This document shows, one piece after another, positions 8,530 through 16,322 of a stretch of 64,000 nucleotides of DNA; position 1 is the stretch's first letter; each line of letters starts with the position of its first letter. The notes under the pieces were generated by a model. The model did no database searches, was not told the origin of the DNA, and was given only the letters and a program-made list of their open reading frames with translations. Position numbers and translations under genes: made by a program. Origin of the DNA: JdFR-22 sp964534325 (lineage in GTDB: Archaea; Halobacteriota; Archaeoglobi; Archaeoglobales; Archaeoglobaceae); the NCBI GenBank assembly GCA_964534325.1, contig CAZHOR010000015.1:1-64000 (forward strand), in the 5' to 3' direction.

Positions 8530-9078
8530 ATGGATTTAGTATTACCAGGAGATAAAATAGGTTATGTTGAAGAATATGTTGCCGGAAGAGGCTCTTATGA
8601 GGAAAATGGAGAGATATTCGCCTCGGTTACCGGTGAATTGACCATTAATGATAGAATTGTGGAGATCAAACCCTTTAAACGCCTCCCGGAAATAGAGAAA
8701 AACGATGTTGTGCTGGGTAGAGTAGTTGATCTAAGAAACTCCCTCGCGCTTGTAGAACTTACCAGAAAGAAGGGCATTGACAGGGACTTAATGCATACGG
8801 GGATTGCAGCCCTCCACGTATCAAACGTTCAGAACGATTACCTCAAAGAACTGAGCGATGGAGTAGGGTACATGGACATAATCAAGGCCAAGGTCATAGA
8901 TGTGGAGAACCTCAAGCTATCCACAAAAGACCCCGAGATGGGCGTAATTAAGGCGATCTGCAGCAACTGCAGAAGTGAACTGGTGAAAGAGAACAAAATG
9001 CTGGTCTGTAAGGAATGCGGTAATAAGGAAAAGAGAAAAATATCCACAGATTACGGAAAGGGTAACTGGGAGTGGTGA
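8530..9078 (+). CDS. csl4: Exosome RNA-binding subunit Csl4
   Basis: A 182-residue protein with three parts: an N-terminal Csl4 domain starting MDLVLPGDKIG, a central S1 domain (DVVLGRVVDLRNSLALVEL, then GIAALHVSNV), and a C-terminal zinc ribbon with CSNC and CKEC. Csl4 caps the archaeal exosome and recruits RNA for 3'-5' decay. The ATG at 8530 is preferred over a GTG nine bases upstream because the GGTGA ribosome site then lies six bases ahead. It overlaps or abuts rpo11, an order conserved in many euryarchaea. Confidence 0.93.
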   Translation: MDLVLPGDKIGYVEEYVAGRGSYEENGEIFASVTGELTINDRIVEIKPFKRLPEIEKNDVVLGRVVDLRNSLALVELTRKKGIDRDLMHTGIAALHVSNVQNDYLKELSDGVGYMDIIKAKVIDVENLKLSTKDPEMGVIKAICSNCRSELVKENKMLVCKECGNKEKRKISTDYGKGNWEW

Positions 9079-9080
9079 AT

Positions 9081-9347
9081 ATGGAAGTCAAGATCTTGGA
9101 AATGGACAAAGATTATGTGAAAATTACCGTCACGGGAGAAGATCATTCTTTTCTGAACCTCATACAGCGAAATCTGCTGGAGGATAGCAGAGTGGAAGTA
9201 GCCAAATACACCATATCCCATCCCCTTGTCGGAGCTCCAACTCTCTACGTTCGAACCAAAGATAAAGAACCTCTTGAAGTGCTAAAAGAAGCGAACAACG
9301 ATATAGTCAAGGGCTGCGAAGACCTCCTGTCCAGCATACCACAATAA
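9081..9347 (+). CDS. rpo11: DNA-directed RNA polymerase subunit L (Rpo11)
   Basis: The 88-residue protein matches archaeal RpoL/Rpo11, which pairs with Rpo3 to nucleate RNA polymerase assembly. The family core DHSFLNLIQRNLLEDSRVEVAKY (here split by normal substitutions) and HPLVGAPTLYV are present. The ATG at 9081 sits within GGGAGTGGTGAATATG. GTG codons at 9072 and 9075 are possible alternatives adding two or three residues. The csl4 stop overlaps this translation-initiation region, so the genes are coupled. Confidence 0.93.
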   Translation: MEVKILEMDKDYVKITVTGEDHSFLNLIQRNLLEDSRVEVAKYTISHPLVGAPTLYVRTKDKEPLEVLKEANNDIVKGCEDLLSSIPQ

Positions 9348-9387
9348 CTTGGGCATCAGCGACATAGAACATTAGCCAGATGGGCAG

Positions 9388-9939
9388 ATGAAGAAGTGGC
9401 GGTTTGCCGGATTTGATGATGGATTTAGCGGTTTTGAGGATGATAGGGCATACATAGTTGCCTGCATTACGGCCGGAACCTACGTAGAAGGTTTTCTTTT
9501 TTCCCGTATTGACGTAGATGGACTGGACGTAACATCCACCATCATAAACTTGATCAATGAATCCCGATTCAGGGAGCAGCTGAAATGCATAATCCTCTCA
9601 GGGATCACTTTTGGGGGGTTCAACGTGGCTGACATAAACCACATTCACCACCAGACCAATATACCCGTTATGGTCGTAATGACCAAACCTCCAGACTTTG
9701 AGGCCATGGACAACGCCCTTCAAAAAGTGGAGCAAAAAGAAAAGAGGAAAGAGATTATGAGCAAAGCAGGAGAGATCTACAGCATTGAGAACGTCTTTGT
9801 TCAGACCGCTGGCTGCACTCCCGAAGAGGCTGGAGAGTATATCCGGAGCTCGGCCGTCAAAGGCAAGCTGCCTGAACCCGTAAGGATATCCCATTTGGTA
9901 GCATCTTCACTGGTCTATGGGGAGTCGAGGAAAGAATGA
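9388..9939 (+). CDS. DUF99 family protein (endonuclease V-like fold)
   Basis: The 183-residue protein matches the archaeal DUF99/UPF0215 family. It has an opening GFDDGFSGF, then SGITFGGFNVAD, then IPVMVVMTKPPD, and a C-terminal EPVRISHLVASSLVYGESR that is close to a family hallmark. Comparative work relates DUF99 to endonuclease V, but no activity has been established, so the role is only suggested to be in nucleic-acid repair. It follows csl4-rpo11 after a 40-bp gap on the same strand and probably shares the transcript. Confidence 0.85.
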   Translation: MKKWRFAGFDDGFSGFEDDRAYIVACITAGTYVEGFLFSRIDVDGLDVTSTIINLINESRFREQLKCIILSGITFGGFNVADINHIHHQTNIPVMVVMTKPPDFEAMDNALQKVEQKEKRKEIMSKAGEIYSIENVFVQTAGCTPEEAGEYIRSSAVKGKLPEPVRISHLVASSLVYGESRKE

Positions 9940-9978
9940 TTTGGCGTAATCTCTTCCGCGATCTGTTAGAGCCATCTG

Positions 9979-10986
9979 TTATATGATCCCAAGTCCTTTA
10001 ATGCTTATTTCCTTTTTATCCTCATCTATACTGATCATTGGCCCAAAGAACTCTCTTATGACGTAGGAATTGCTTTTCTGGTGCAATGTGATCTCTGAAG
10101 TGGTATATGATGTATTACCGGTTGCTGCGGCCGCGAAAGGCATCAACTGGTCCCCCAGGAACCGATCAAAACACCCTTCACTGTCCAACTCGGTCAGGAG
10201 GTTGTTAGCAGCTTCCTCTCCAACTTTCTCTGCCTTTTTCCCCTTCTCTCCCAGGGCGCTTCCTCCCTTGTAACCGCACCACAGAGTTATACCCGTTCCG
10301 GTAGAGAAGTATTTCTCCACCTGAGTGTCTATCCGACTGCTATATCCTTTTGCCTGCAAGGTATTTTGAGCTGCACTGGCCTGCCTCTGGGCCACATGGG
10401 GCGGCAGATTGGAGGAGTGGCTGATACCCTCGATCGAGCATTCCTGCTCTCTTTGCCTAAAATCAACTCCTTTCAGCTTTGAATCCTCGGTCTTCACGTT
10501 TATCTGTCCCCCTCCTTTGGGGTAGTAGCCTCTGGCCACCACATCGGTGGAAACTTTTGCCCCCATTTCTTTCAGCGCTTTAATAGTAACATTGTTCATG
10601 TAATCTATGGGAGGACTCCAATTCACGTCCGTTCCTCCCTTTATCTTGAGAGAGATATCTGTGGTGAGTGCGGGAAGGAGTATGGTCTGCAGAATGAGGG
10701 TCACACTACCGGCTGTCTGGATATCGATAGTGTAGTCACCCTTTTTGATCTTTTGGGGCTTGAATACAACCCTTGTAGAGCCCACCTGCAGCCCCTCGAC
10801 CTCGGCATCCGTGATCGTTTTTGCTGCCTCAATGCCCTTCAAGTGCTGCATTGCCAGCCCGGGTTTTGGCCTGTAAGCCCTTATTTTATCGATCTCCACA
10901 GACTCACCGGTAAGACAGGAGAGAGAAACTGCAGTCCTCAGGATCTGTCCCCCACCTTCCCCGTAACTGCCATCGATCTTTATCAT
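9979..10986 (-). CDS. rtcA: RNA 3'-terminal phosphate cyclase
   Basis: The 335-residue protein contains the RtcA opening IDGSYGEGGGQILRTA and the adenylation-region motif SSNLPPHVAQRQ. The catalytic-histidine segment near the C-terminus (TTSEITLHQKSNSYV) aligns with the E. coli nucleophilic His309. It converts RNA 3'-phosphates to 2',3'-cyclic phosphates using ATP through a covalent AMP. Length is normal. A TTG two codons upstream opens the same frame, but the ATG at 10986 gives the family N-terminus MIKIDGSYGEGGG. It is convergent with DUF99, and no RtcB neighbour is in the window. Confidence 0.93.
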   Translation of the reverse strand: MIKIDGSYGEGGGQILRTAVSLSCLTGESVEIDKIRAYRPKPGLAMQHLKGIEAAKTITDAEVEGLQVGSTRVVFKPQKIKKGDYTIDIQTAGSVTLILQTILLPALTTDISLKIKGGTDVNWSPPIDYMNNVTIKALKEMGAKVSTDVVARGYYPKGGGQINVKTEDSKLKGVDFRQREQECSIEGISHSSNLPPHVAQRQASAAQNTLQAKGYSSRIDTQVEKYFSTGTGITLWCGYKGGSALGEKGKKAEKVGEEAANNLLTELDSEGCFDRFLGDQLMPFAAAATGNTSYTTSEITLHQKSNSYVIREFFGPMISIDEDKKEISIKGLGII

Positions 10987-11268
10987 GTTCAAATGATCAA
11001 CCTCACCTTATTTTAATACTACTTAAGCTGCCAGTTCAGGGCTTCCGTGGACCTTGAATATTCTCAGAGCGATTAAGGTTACGAGTTTTTGGTAAGACAG
11101 TTTGGTCATGAGCAGTTCATTCTACAGTATTAATAGTGTTATTTTTGTTACAATATATATTTAGATTTAATTAAAAATTATCTCGCCTAAATAAGTCTTT
11201 GGAGATGGTTGATTTATTATTGGAGCTTTTTATTTTTTAAAAAAGAGGGCAGTAAATACCAAAAGTTT

Positions 11269-11313
11269 TTAAAGACAGTTAGCTGGGGCATATAAAAATT
11301 AAAGACGGTTTGC
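11269..11313 (+). promoter_or_regulatory. Promoter of the flx-like operon with paired operator-like repeats
   Basis: The gap 10993-11335 contains a TATA box (TATAAAAATT, 11291-11300) about 25 nt before a predicted start near 11320. Near-identical 15-mers (13 of 15 matching) of the form TTAAAGACRGTTWGC occur at 11269-11283 and 11299-11313, exactly 30 bp apart and bracketing the box. That spacing and placement suggest a regulator that blocks or positions TBP. The rest of the gap is AT-rich and otherwise featureless. Confidence 0.5.
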
Positions 11314-11335
11314 CCATAAATCAAAGGTGATCTGT

Positions 11336-11800
11336 GTGGAAAAAGAAGAATATGAACCTCAAATCGTAGCATTCCTGTGCAACTGGTGCTCATATATGGG
11401 TGCGAATATGGCAGGAACTAATAGATTGAAGTATCCTGCCAATGTCAAGCCCATCAGGGTCATGTGTTCTGGAAGAGTTGACCCTTTATTCATCCTTCAC
11501 GCGTTCCATACCGGAGCCGATGGAGTTCTGGTGTCCGGTTGCCACCCCGGTGACTGCCATTATATCAAAGGAAATTTCTACATGAGGAGGAGGATGGCCA
11601 TTCTCCGCAAATTGCTGGAGTACGTGGGCATCGAGCCGGAAAGGCTTCAGGTGAGCTGGGTGTCAGCTGCCGAACCCCAGAAGTTCACTGAAGTTGTCAC
11701 CAAGATAACGGAAGACGTCAGGGAATTGGGACCGCTCAAGAAGTTGAAATCACTTCCTCAAGGGTTTGAGAAAGCACAAGAGGTAGAGGTTCAAGAATGA
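11336..11800 (+). CDS. FlxD/MvhD-type iron-sulfur electron-transfer subunit
   Basis: The 154-residue protein matches the MvhD/FlpD/FlxD family. Its cysteines lie in FLCNWCSYMGA, VMCSGRVDP and VSGCHPGDCHY, which bind a [2Fe-2S] cluster in methanogen MvhD. That subunit passes electrons from a hydrogenase, formate dehydrogenase or NADH module to heterodisulfide reductase HdrA. A GTG at 11327 lies within the AAAGGTGAT ribosome site, so the GTG at 11336 is chosen as start. It is first of four overlapping or adjacent genes. No hydrogenase large subunit and no hdrABC gene is present, so its electron acceptor must be encoded elsewhere. Confidence 0.82.
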   Translation: MEKEEYEPQIVAFLCNWCSYMGANMAGTNRLKYPANVKPIRVMCSGRVDPLFILHAFHTGADGVLVSGCHPGDCHYIKGNFYMRRRMAILRKLLEYVGIEPERLQVSWVSAAEPQKFTEVVTKITEDVRELGPLKKLKSLPQGFEKAQEVEVQE

Positions 11801-12864
11801 TAGACGATAAAGCTACTGAAAACCTTCAGAATATAGTGAAGTCCCTTATAGACCAAGGAAAGGTCAAATACGTCATCGGATGGGAGCTAAACGATAAAAG
11901 ATCCCAGCCTTCTCCCCTATTCGTTGAGTCAGAAGATGAACTGCATGACCTGGTAATCTCTGAAGTTTACACTCCCAATGTTGTAGTCTTTATCAATGAC
12001 GAAATGGCCAGAGTTAAGGCTGCTGAAGACCTCTACAAGCGGGGCAAAGGCGAAGAGCCGGACCGCAGACCCGTAGGGGTTGTGGTCAGAGGATGCGATG
12101 GTAGAAGCCTTGCAAAACTGATCCAGGAGAACATAGTACCCAGAGAAAGTGTGTATATTATCGGTGTCCCGTGTAAGGGCGTAGTGGACCCCAGGAAAGC
12201 CAGAAAGATTGCCGGAAAGAAGGGGAAGGGCAGTCTGGAAGAAAGCAACGGCAAGATAATCGTATCTATAAATGGTGAAAAAGTAGAGGAGATGGACAAG
12301 AAGGACCTGCTTGCAGATAAGTGCCTGGAATGTGATTACCCCAACCCTCCTGTGTATGATGAACTGGTCAGAGAAGAACAAAAACCTCCCGTTGAAGCCT
12401 ATGGTGGTGAAGAGTTCGGCGGTGTAGAGGAAATGGAGCAGAAGAGTTCTGAAGAAAGAGGAGATTTCTGGGAGGAGCAGTTCTCCAAATGCATCAGATG
12501 TTATGCCTGCAGAGAAGCTTGTCCTCTATGCTACTGCGAGGAATGTGCTGTTGACCCCACCAGTCTTGCTCTCACTCCATTCACTCCGGCGAAAGAAAAG
12601 GCAGAGAAACCACGATGGATAACCCGAGCGAATGAAGCCCCCGAGAACACTTTCTACCACCTGACCAGAGCAATGCATCTGGCGGGCAGGTGCACTGGAT
12701 GTGGAGAGTGTGAAAGAGTCTGTCCCGTGGACATACCTCTCTTGCTGTTGATGAAGAAGGTGGAAAAGGACGTGAAGGAGATGTTCCACTATACAGCAGG
12801 AGTTTCGGAGGGCTCATTACTGAGCACAGTGAGTGAAGAGGACCCACAGGATTTCATACTTTAG
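11797..12864 (+). CDS. FlxB/FrhB-like protein with two 4Fe-4S clusters
   Basis: This 355-residue protein has an N-terminal half resembling the F420-hydrogenase/formate-dehydrogenase beta family (GVVVRGCDGRSLAKLI, then YIIGVPCKGVVD, then KCLECDYPNPP). Its C-terminal half is an alpha-helical dicluster ferredoxin with CIRCYACREACPLCYCEEC near residue 230 and CTGCGECERVCP near 303. This combination is seen in electron-transfer modules that accompany FlxA/FlxD or formate dehydrogenase. The gene overlaps the flxD stop by 4 bp (ATGA). It is soluble, with no membrane segment. The linker between the halves is rich in Glu and Gly. I infer that it relays electrons between the flavin subunit and FlxD. 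Confidence 0.72.
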   Translation: MIDDKATENLQNIVKSLIDQGKVKYVIGWELNDKRSQPSPLFVESEDELHDLVISEVYTPNVVVFINDEMARVKAAEDLYKRGKGEEPDRRPVGVVVRGCDGRSLAKLIQENIVPRESVYIIGVPCKGVVDPRKARKIAGKKGKGSLEESNGKIIVSINGEKVEEMDKKDLLADKCLECDYPNPPVYDELVREEQKPPVEAYGGEEFGGVEEMEQKSSEERGDFWEEQFSKCIRCYACREACPLCYCEECAVDPTSLALTPFTPAKEKAEKPRWITRANEAPENTFYHLTRAMHLAGRCTGCGECERVCPVDIPLLLLMKKVEKDVKEMFHYTAGVSEGSLLSTVSEEDPQDFIL

Positions 12865-12893
12865 AGTAGAGGTTAGAGTTAGAGGTGATCGCT

Positions 12894-13859
12894 GTGTATT
12901 CTGCTGACAAAGAGAAACTAGTAAAATGGCTGAAGGACTGTGTGAATAAAGGGTATGAGCTTTACGCACCCAAAGAGAACGAATTTGAGCGGGTGGCCCC
13001 TGAAGATGTTTCATTCGATCCTGATAACCAGAACACAATCATACCGTCAAAAGAAATCATATTTCCTCAGTGGGAAAAGCTGATGGAGTTTGACGAGCAG
13101 CAGGTTAAGCCTACTGTCCCGGAAAAGAAGAACAGACTGGTTTTCGGGGTTAGGCCCTGCGATGCCAGGGCCATAAGCATGCTGGATAAAGTATTCGAAG
13201 AAGGCTATAATGACCCCTATTACTCTTCCCGTAAAGAAGGCACTTTGCTGGTTGTTCTGGCCTGCAATGAGTATTGTGAAGAGGGTTTCTGCAACGCTGT
13301 AGGAAGCGGCCCTCAAGACCCATCGGGCGCAGATATAATGATCATTCAACTTGATGAAGATAAATTCCTGGTGGATTTCGTCTCTGAAAAAGGTAAAGAG
13401 CTGGCATCAGACGACCTTTTAGTTGAGGAGCAGCAGGAGCCGCGAGAGCAGCAGCCAGAAAAACCTGAACCCCCGTATGGTAAAGACCTTCAGGATGCGG
13501 ATAAATGGCTTGCAGATAAATTCGACAGCGATAAGTGGGAAAAGTTTGCCAGAGCATGTATAAGCTGCGGCATATGCACCTTCCTATGCCCCACATGCCA
13601 TTGCTTCGATATTGCCGATACTAAACAATGCAGAATAAGGACGTGGGACTCCTGCCAGTTTCCGGAGTTTACGGAGCACACATCCAGCCACAATCCCCGG
13701 GCGGAGAAAAAGCAAAGACTGAGAAACAGGGTTCTTCACAAGTTCCTCTACTTCAAGCAGAAGAATAATGAGATCGCCTGCGTGGGCTGCGGAAGGTGCG
13801 TAAGATTGTGTCCTGAGGGAATAGATATTAGAGAGATTGTAGAGTCTATGGAGGAATAG
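12894..13859 (+). CDS. Sulfhydrogenase beta / FlxC-like 4Fe-4S dicluster protein
   Basis: A 321-residue protein of the HydB/ShyB type found in archaeal sulfhydrogenases and in Flx modules. The N-terminal region has FGVRPCDARAISMLDK near residue 85 and a cysteine set ACNEYCEEGFCN near 120. The C-terminal dicluster ferredoxin has CISCGICTFLCPTCHC near 220 and CVGCGRCVRLCPEGID near 295. The GTG at 12894 is preferred over the GTG at 12885, which lies inside GAGGTGATC. It follows the previous gene by 29 bp and precedes the flavin subunit by one base, confirming an operon. A short Gln/Glu/Pro-rich insertion occurs near residues 180-195. Confidence 0.75.
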   Translation: MYSADKEKLVKWLKDCVNKGYELYAPKENEFERVAPEDVSFDPDNQNTIIPSKEIIFPQWEKLMEFDEQQVKPTVPEKKNRLVFGVRPCDARAISMLDKVFEEGYNDPYYSSRKEGTLLVVLACNEYCEEGFCNAVGSGPQDPSGADIMIIQLDEDKFLVDFVSEKGKELASDDLLVEEQQEPREQQPEKPEPPYGKDLQDADKWLADKFDSDKWEKFARACISCGICTFLCPTCHCFDIADTKQCRIRTWDSCQFPEFTEHTSSHNPRAEKKQRLRNRVLHKFLYFKQKNNEIACVGCGRCVRLCPEGIDIREIVESMEE

Positions 13860-13860
13860 C

Positions 13861-14796
13861 ATGCAGGAATCCAATTCCAATTCAAATTCGAACCACGCGA
13901 TAGCAACAGGAATGGAAAACCCGTATCTACCTTATCTGGCGAGGATAGTGGATATCAAGCAGGAGACAACAGGAGAGAGAGCAATAAAGACGTTCACCGC
14001 GGAGTTTCTGGACAAAGACATTGAGAACAACTTCACTTTCCGTCCCGGACAAACTGTAATGGTATCCATTTTTGGCCGGGGAGAGAGCATGTTCGCCATC
14101 TCCACATCACCCACCAGAGATAAGATCCAGTTCAGCGTTATGAGAGTGGGCAATGTAACTCTGGCCCTCCATCAACTTCAAGTAGGCTCTGTAGTGGGGA
14201 TCAGAGGCCCCTTTGGCAATGGCTTTCCCGTAGAGGACTGGCACGGGAAGAACATAGCCCTCATAGGCGGCGGTATTGGGATCGCTCCCCTGAGGTCCGT
14301 ACTGCATTACGTTCTGGATGAAAGAGATAAATTCGGTGATGTCAGCCTGTTCTACGGGGCAAGAACATCCAATGACCTCATATTTAAGGATGAAACGGAT
14401 GAGCTTCTCACCAGAGATGATATTGATGTAAGATTATCCATTGATGTGGAAGAAGAGGGATGGTACAGCGTCAACTGGGACAATCCGGCCCAAACGGACT
14501 ACCCTTCTGGGACCAAGCACTTCAGCGGATTTGTTCCAATGGTGGTAATGGCGGTGAAACCAGAAGCAGAGAACGCCATAGCGGTCACTTGCGGTCCCCC
14601 CATAATGATAAAATTCGTGGTACAGAATTTGGAGGAGTTAGGCTTCAAAGAAGACCAGGTATTCACCACGCTGGAAAACAAGATGAAGTGCGGTATAGGC
14701 AAGTGCGGGAGATGCAATATAGGCTCGGTCTATGTATGCCATGATGGACCAGTATTCAGATACGATGAAATAAGAAAACTGCCTCCAGACCTCTAA
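13861..14796 (+). CDS. FlxA / sulfhydrogenase gamma-like FAD/NAD(P)-binding subunit
   Basis: This 311-residue flavoprotein has, in order, an FAD-binding barrel (FRPGQTVMVSIFGRGE, then FAISTSPT), an NAD(P)-binding domain (ALIGGGIGIAPLRSV, then LFYGARTSNDLIF), and a terminal [2Fe-2S] cluster motif CGIGKCGRCNIG plus a later Cys. This is the ferredoxin-NADP reductase-like gamma subunit that exchanges electrons with NAD(P)H. It ends the four-gene operon. With FlxD, the set would let NAD(P)H electrons enter or leave a heterodisulfide-reductase-like complex, as proposed for bacterial FlxABCD-HdrABC. The first 18 residues are Asn/Ser-rich and divergent. Confidence 0.8.
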   Translation: MQESNSNSNSNHAIATGMENPYLPYLARIVDIKQETTGERAIKTFTAEFLDKDIENNFTFRPGQTVMVSIFGRGESMFAISTSPTRDKIQFSVMRVGNVTLALHQLQVGSVVGIRGPFGNGFPVEDWHGKNIALIGGGIGIAPLRSVLHYVLDERDKFGDVSLFYGARTSNDLIFKDETDELLTRDDIDVRLSIDVEEEGWYSVNWDNPAQTDYPSGTKHFSGFVPMVVMAVKPEAENAIAVTCGPPIMIKFVVQNLEELGFKEDQVFTTLENKMKCGIGKCGRCNIGSVYVCHDGPVFRYDEIRKLPPDL

Positions 14797-14823
14797 ACGT
14801 AATGCCGCACTGTAACTTTCTTC

Positions 14824-15429
14824 CTACCTTTTTGGGTGGTTCAGAATAAAGAACAATTTTTCCTCAGCCCTCGAAATCTTTAGTGAGAAAAAATCGTTTA
14901 TCACAGTATCAGGTACTTCTGCCGCTATTTGATGGGCGTTGTCCAGCTCAACGGCCTTGCTTCTGGAGATTATTTCTGAGCACCCTTCTGTAATACCGTT
15001 TTCCAGTTCCCTGAGCCTTTTTAATCCTTCACACCCGATTCCGTAATCCTTGAAATTGAGAGCCAGAGGAAAGAATTTGCAGCCCTCGGGCCTTACAGGG
15101 TATATGGAGCACATATTGTATGAGAGAAATGGGCAGGGCGCCAGCACTTGACCGTTATCTCTAACTCTGCTTCTCAAATAGTTCTCTTGGATTTCTTCTG
15201 TCTTAAGGTTCAGGTGGTCTCCAATTTTGGGTAGGATCGCTTCTCCGATTGGAAATCCTATTTGTGAGCAGCACCTGCCACAGCTCTGGCACACAAAAGG
15301 TATGTTAAGAGTAAAACGACCTAAATTAGGATAATAACCCTTAACGCGCTGATAGAGGATGATGTCCTGAGGAGATAATATTTCCACAGATCCAGAGCTT
15401 TTTATTTCGGCTTTATTCTTTATATGCAC
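14824..15429 (-). CDS. YkgJ family cysteine-cluster protein
   Basis: The 201-residue protein carries the eight-cysteine signature of the zinc/iron-chelating YkgJ family: FVCQSCGRCCSQIG near residue 46, then CPFLSYNMCSIYPVRPEGCKFFP near 97-120 with normal spacing, then a later Cys (IGCEGL). Members are thought to bind an Fe-S cluster or zinc and are often poorly characterised. It is convergent with the flx-like operon, leaving 27 bp between the stops. The final 70 residues are helical and specific to this protein. The substrate or partner is unknown. Confidence 0.8.
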   Translation of the reverse strand: MHIKNKAEIKSSGSVEILSPQDIILYQRVKGYYPNLGRFTLNIPFVCQSCGRCCSQIGFPIGEAILPKIGDHLNLKTEEIQENYLRSRVRDNGQVLAPCPFLSYNMCSIYPVRPEGCKFFPLALNFKDYGIGCEGLKRLRELENGITEGCSEIISRSKAVELDNAHQIAAEVPDTVINDFFSLKISRAEEKLFFILNHPKR

Positions 15430-15550
15430 TACACGTAACTTATCACTGGAGAATATTAATATTTCCGTTTGTTATAATTTATAATTAATAAATTTTTATT
15501 TAGCTATACATATCTCAGTTGACTTAGAATTTATTTAAAAAAACCTTCAA

Positions 15551-16126
15551 TTAATTGATCAATCGGTTAACTGACTTATTATATATTTCTTCAACCAGCT
15601 CATAAGTCTTATTTTCGTCTTCTCGCAACCCGTCCAGCTCATGCTGGATCCTTAGTGTCTGGTCTCTAACTATTTGTATAAACTCTTCGTCCCCTAACTC
15701 ATCCTTTACTTCCAGTGCAGTTATTAAGACAGCAAGAGGATTTCTGAGCTTATCTGAGGACGTTTCAAATCTCCTCAAGTTCTCCGCAAGTTGTTCGATT
15801 ATCACTTTCCTATCCTTTTGGACATTTTTCAGCTGTGATTCGATCCTTCTCTTGGGGAATATGATCAAAGGAGATACGAGAATGACCAGCAGACTGGCAT
15901 CAAGGATGTTTTGAGCAACAGAAGTGCGGAATAGCATTCTTGCATTTATCATGGAGTTCAAGAACTGAGTGTAGATAATATTGAAAGATGTGGCCTGTAG
16001 TATAGCCAGAACTGCCAGCTCTGTGGCAAATACGGTAGATAATAAGAGTAGTATTAGCCAGGTTTCCTCTCCGATATTTATCTTCTTTTTAACTATATTT
16101 AATAGACCTGGGACAACTTCTTTCAT
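15551..16126 (-). CDS. Membrane pseudo-histidine-kinase (two TM helices plus DHp-like helix, no ATPase)
   Basis: The 191-residue protein has TM helices at about 22-44 and 74-92 and a cytoplasmic coiled helix. That helix contains SSDKLRNPLAVL at about 123-134, which corresponds to the H-box of histidine kinases (HELRTPL or HDLRNPL). The phospho-accepting His is replaced by Asp125, and no HATPase domain follows. The same helix, the following IRDQTLRI/YELVEEI region and the second TM helix (LDASLLVILVSPLIIFPK) are closely matched in the 830-residue PAS/GAF sensor at 24609-27101. It therefore looks like a minimal, sensor-less member of that family, perhaps a dimerisation partner. Function is inferred only. 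Confidence 0.6.
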   Translation of the reverse strand: MKEVVPGLLNIVKKKINIGEETWLILLLLSTVFATELAVLAILQATSFNIIYTQFLNSMINARMLFRTSVAQNILDASLLVILVSPLIIFPKRRIESQLKNVQKDRKVIIEQLAENLRRFETSSDKLRNPLAVLITALEVKDELGDEEFIQIVRDQTLRIQHELDGLREDENKTYELVEEIYNKSVNRLIN

Positions 16127-16322
16127 TCTCTATCATTATCATAATGGAAAACATAAGTAAATAAATGATATATATTCAGCCATGATGAGATTGTTCACTC
16201 AGTTTAAGTTTGTCTTTTGTCTTAATTGATAATATAACCTCTGTGGTACTTTAGAGAAAAGTTTTTACCTCGCTTATAAAAGATGTAGCACAAACCCTTA
16301 TGTGAAAGGCTGAGTGATACAG

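Noticed and set aside
13047..13349. Minus-strand open frames opposite the flx-like operon
   Set aside because: These are antisense shadows of GC-richer coding sequence with no independent start signals.
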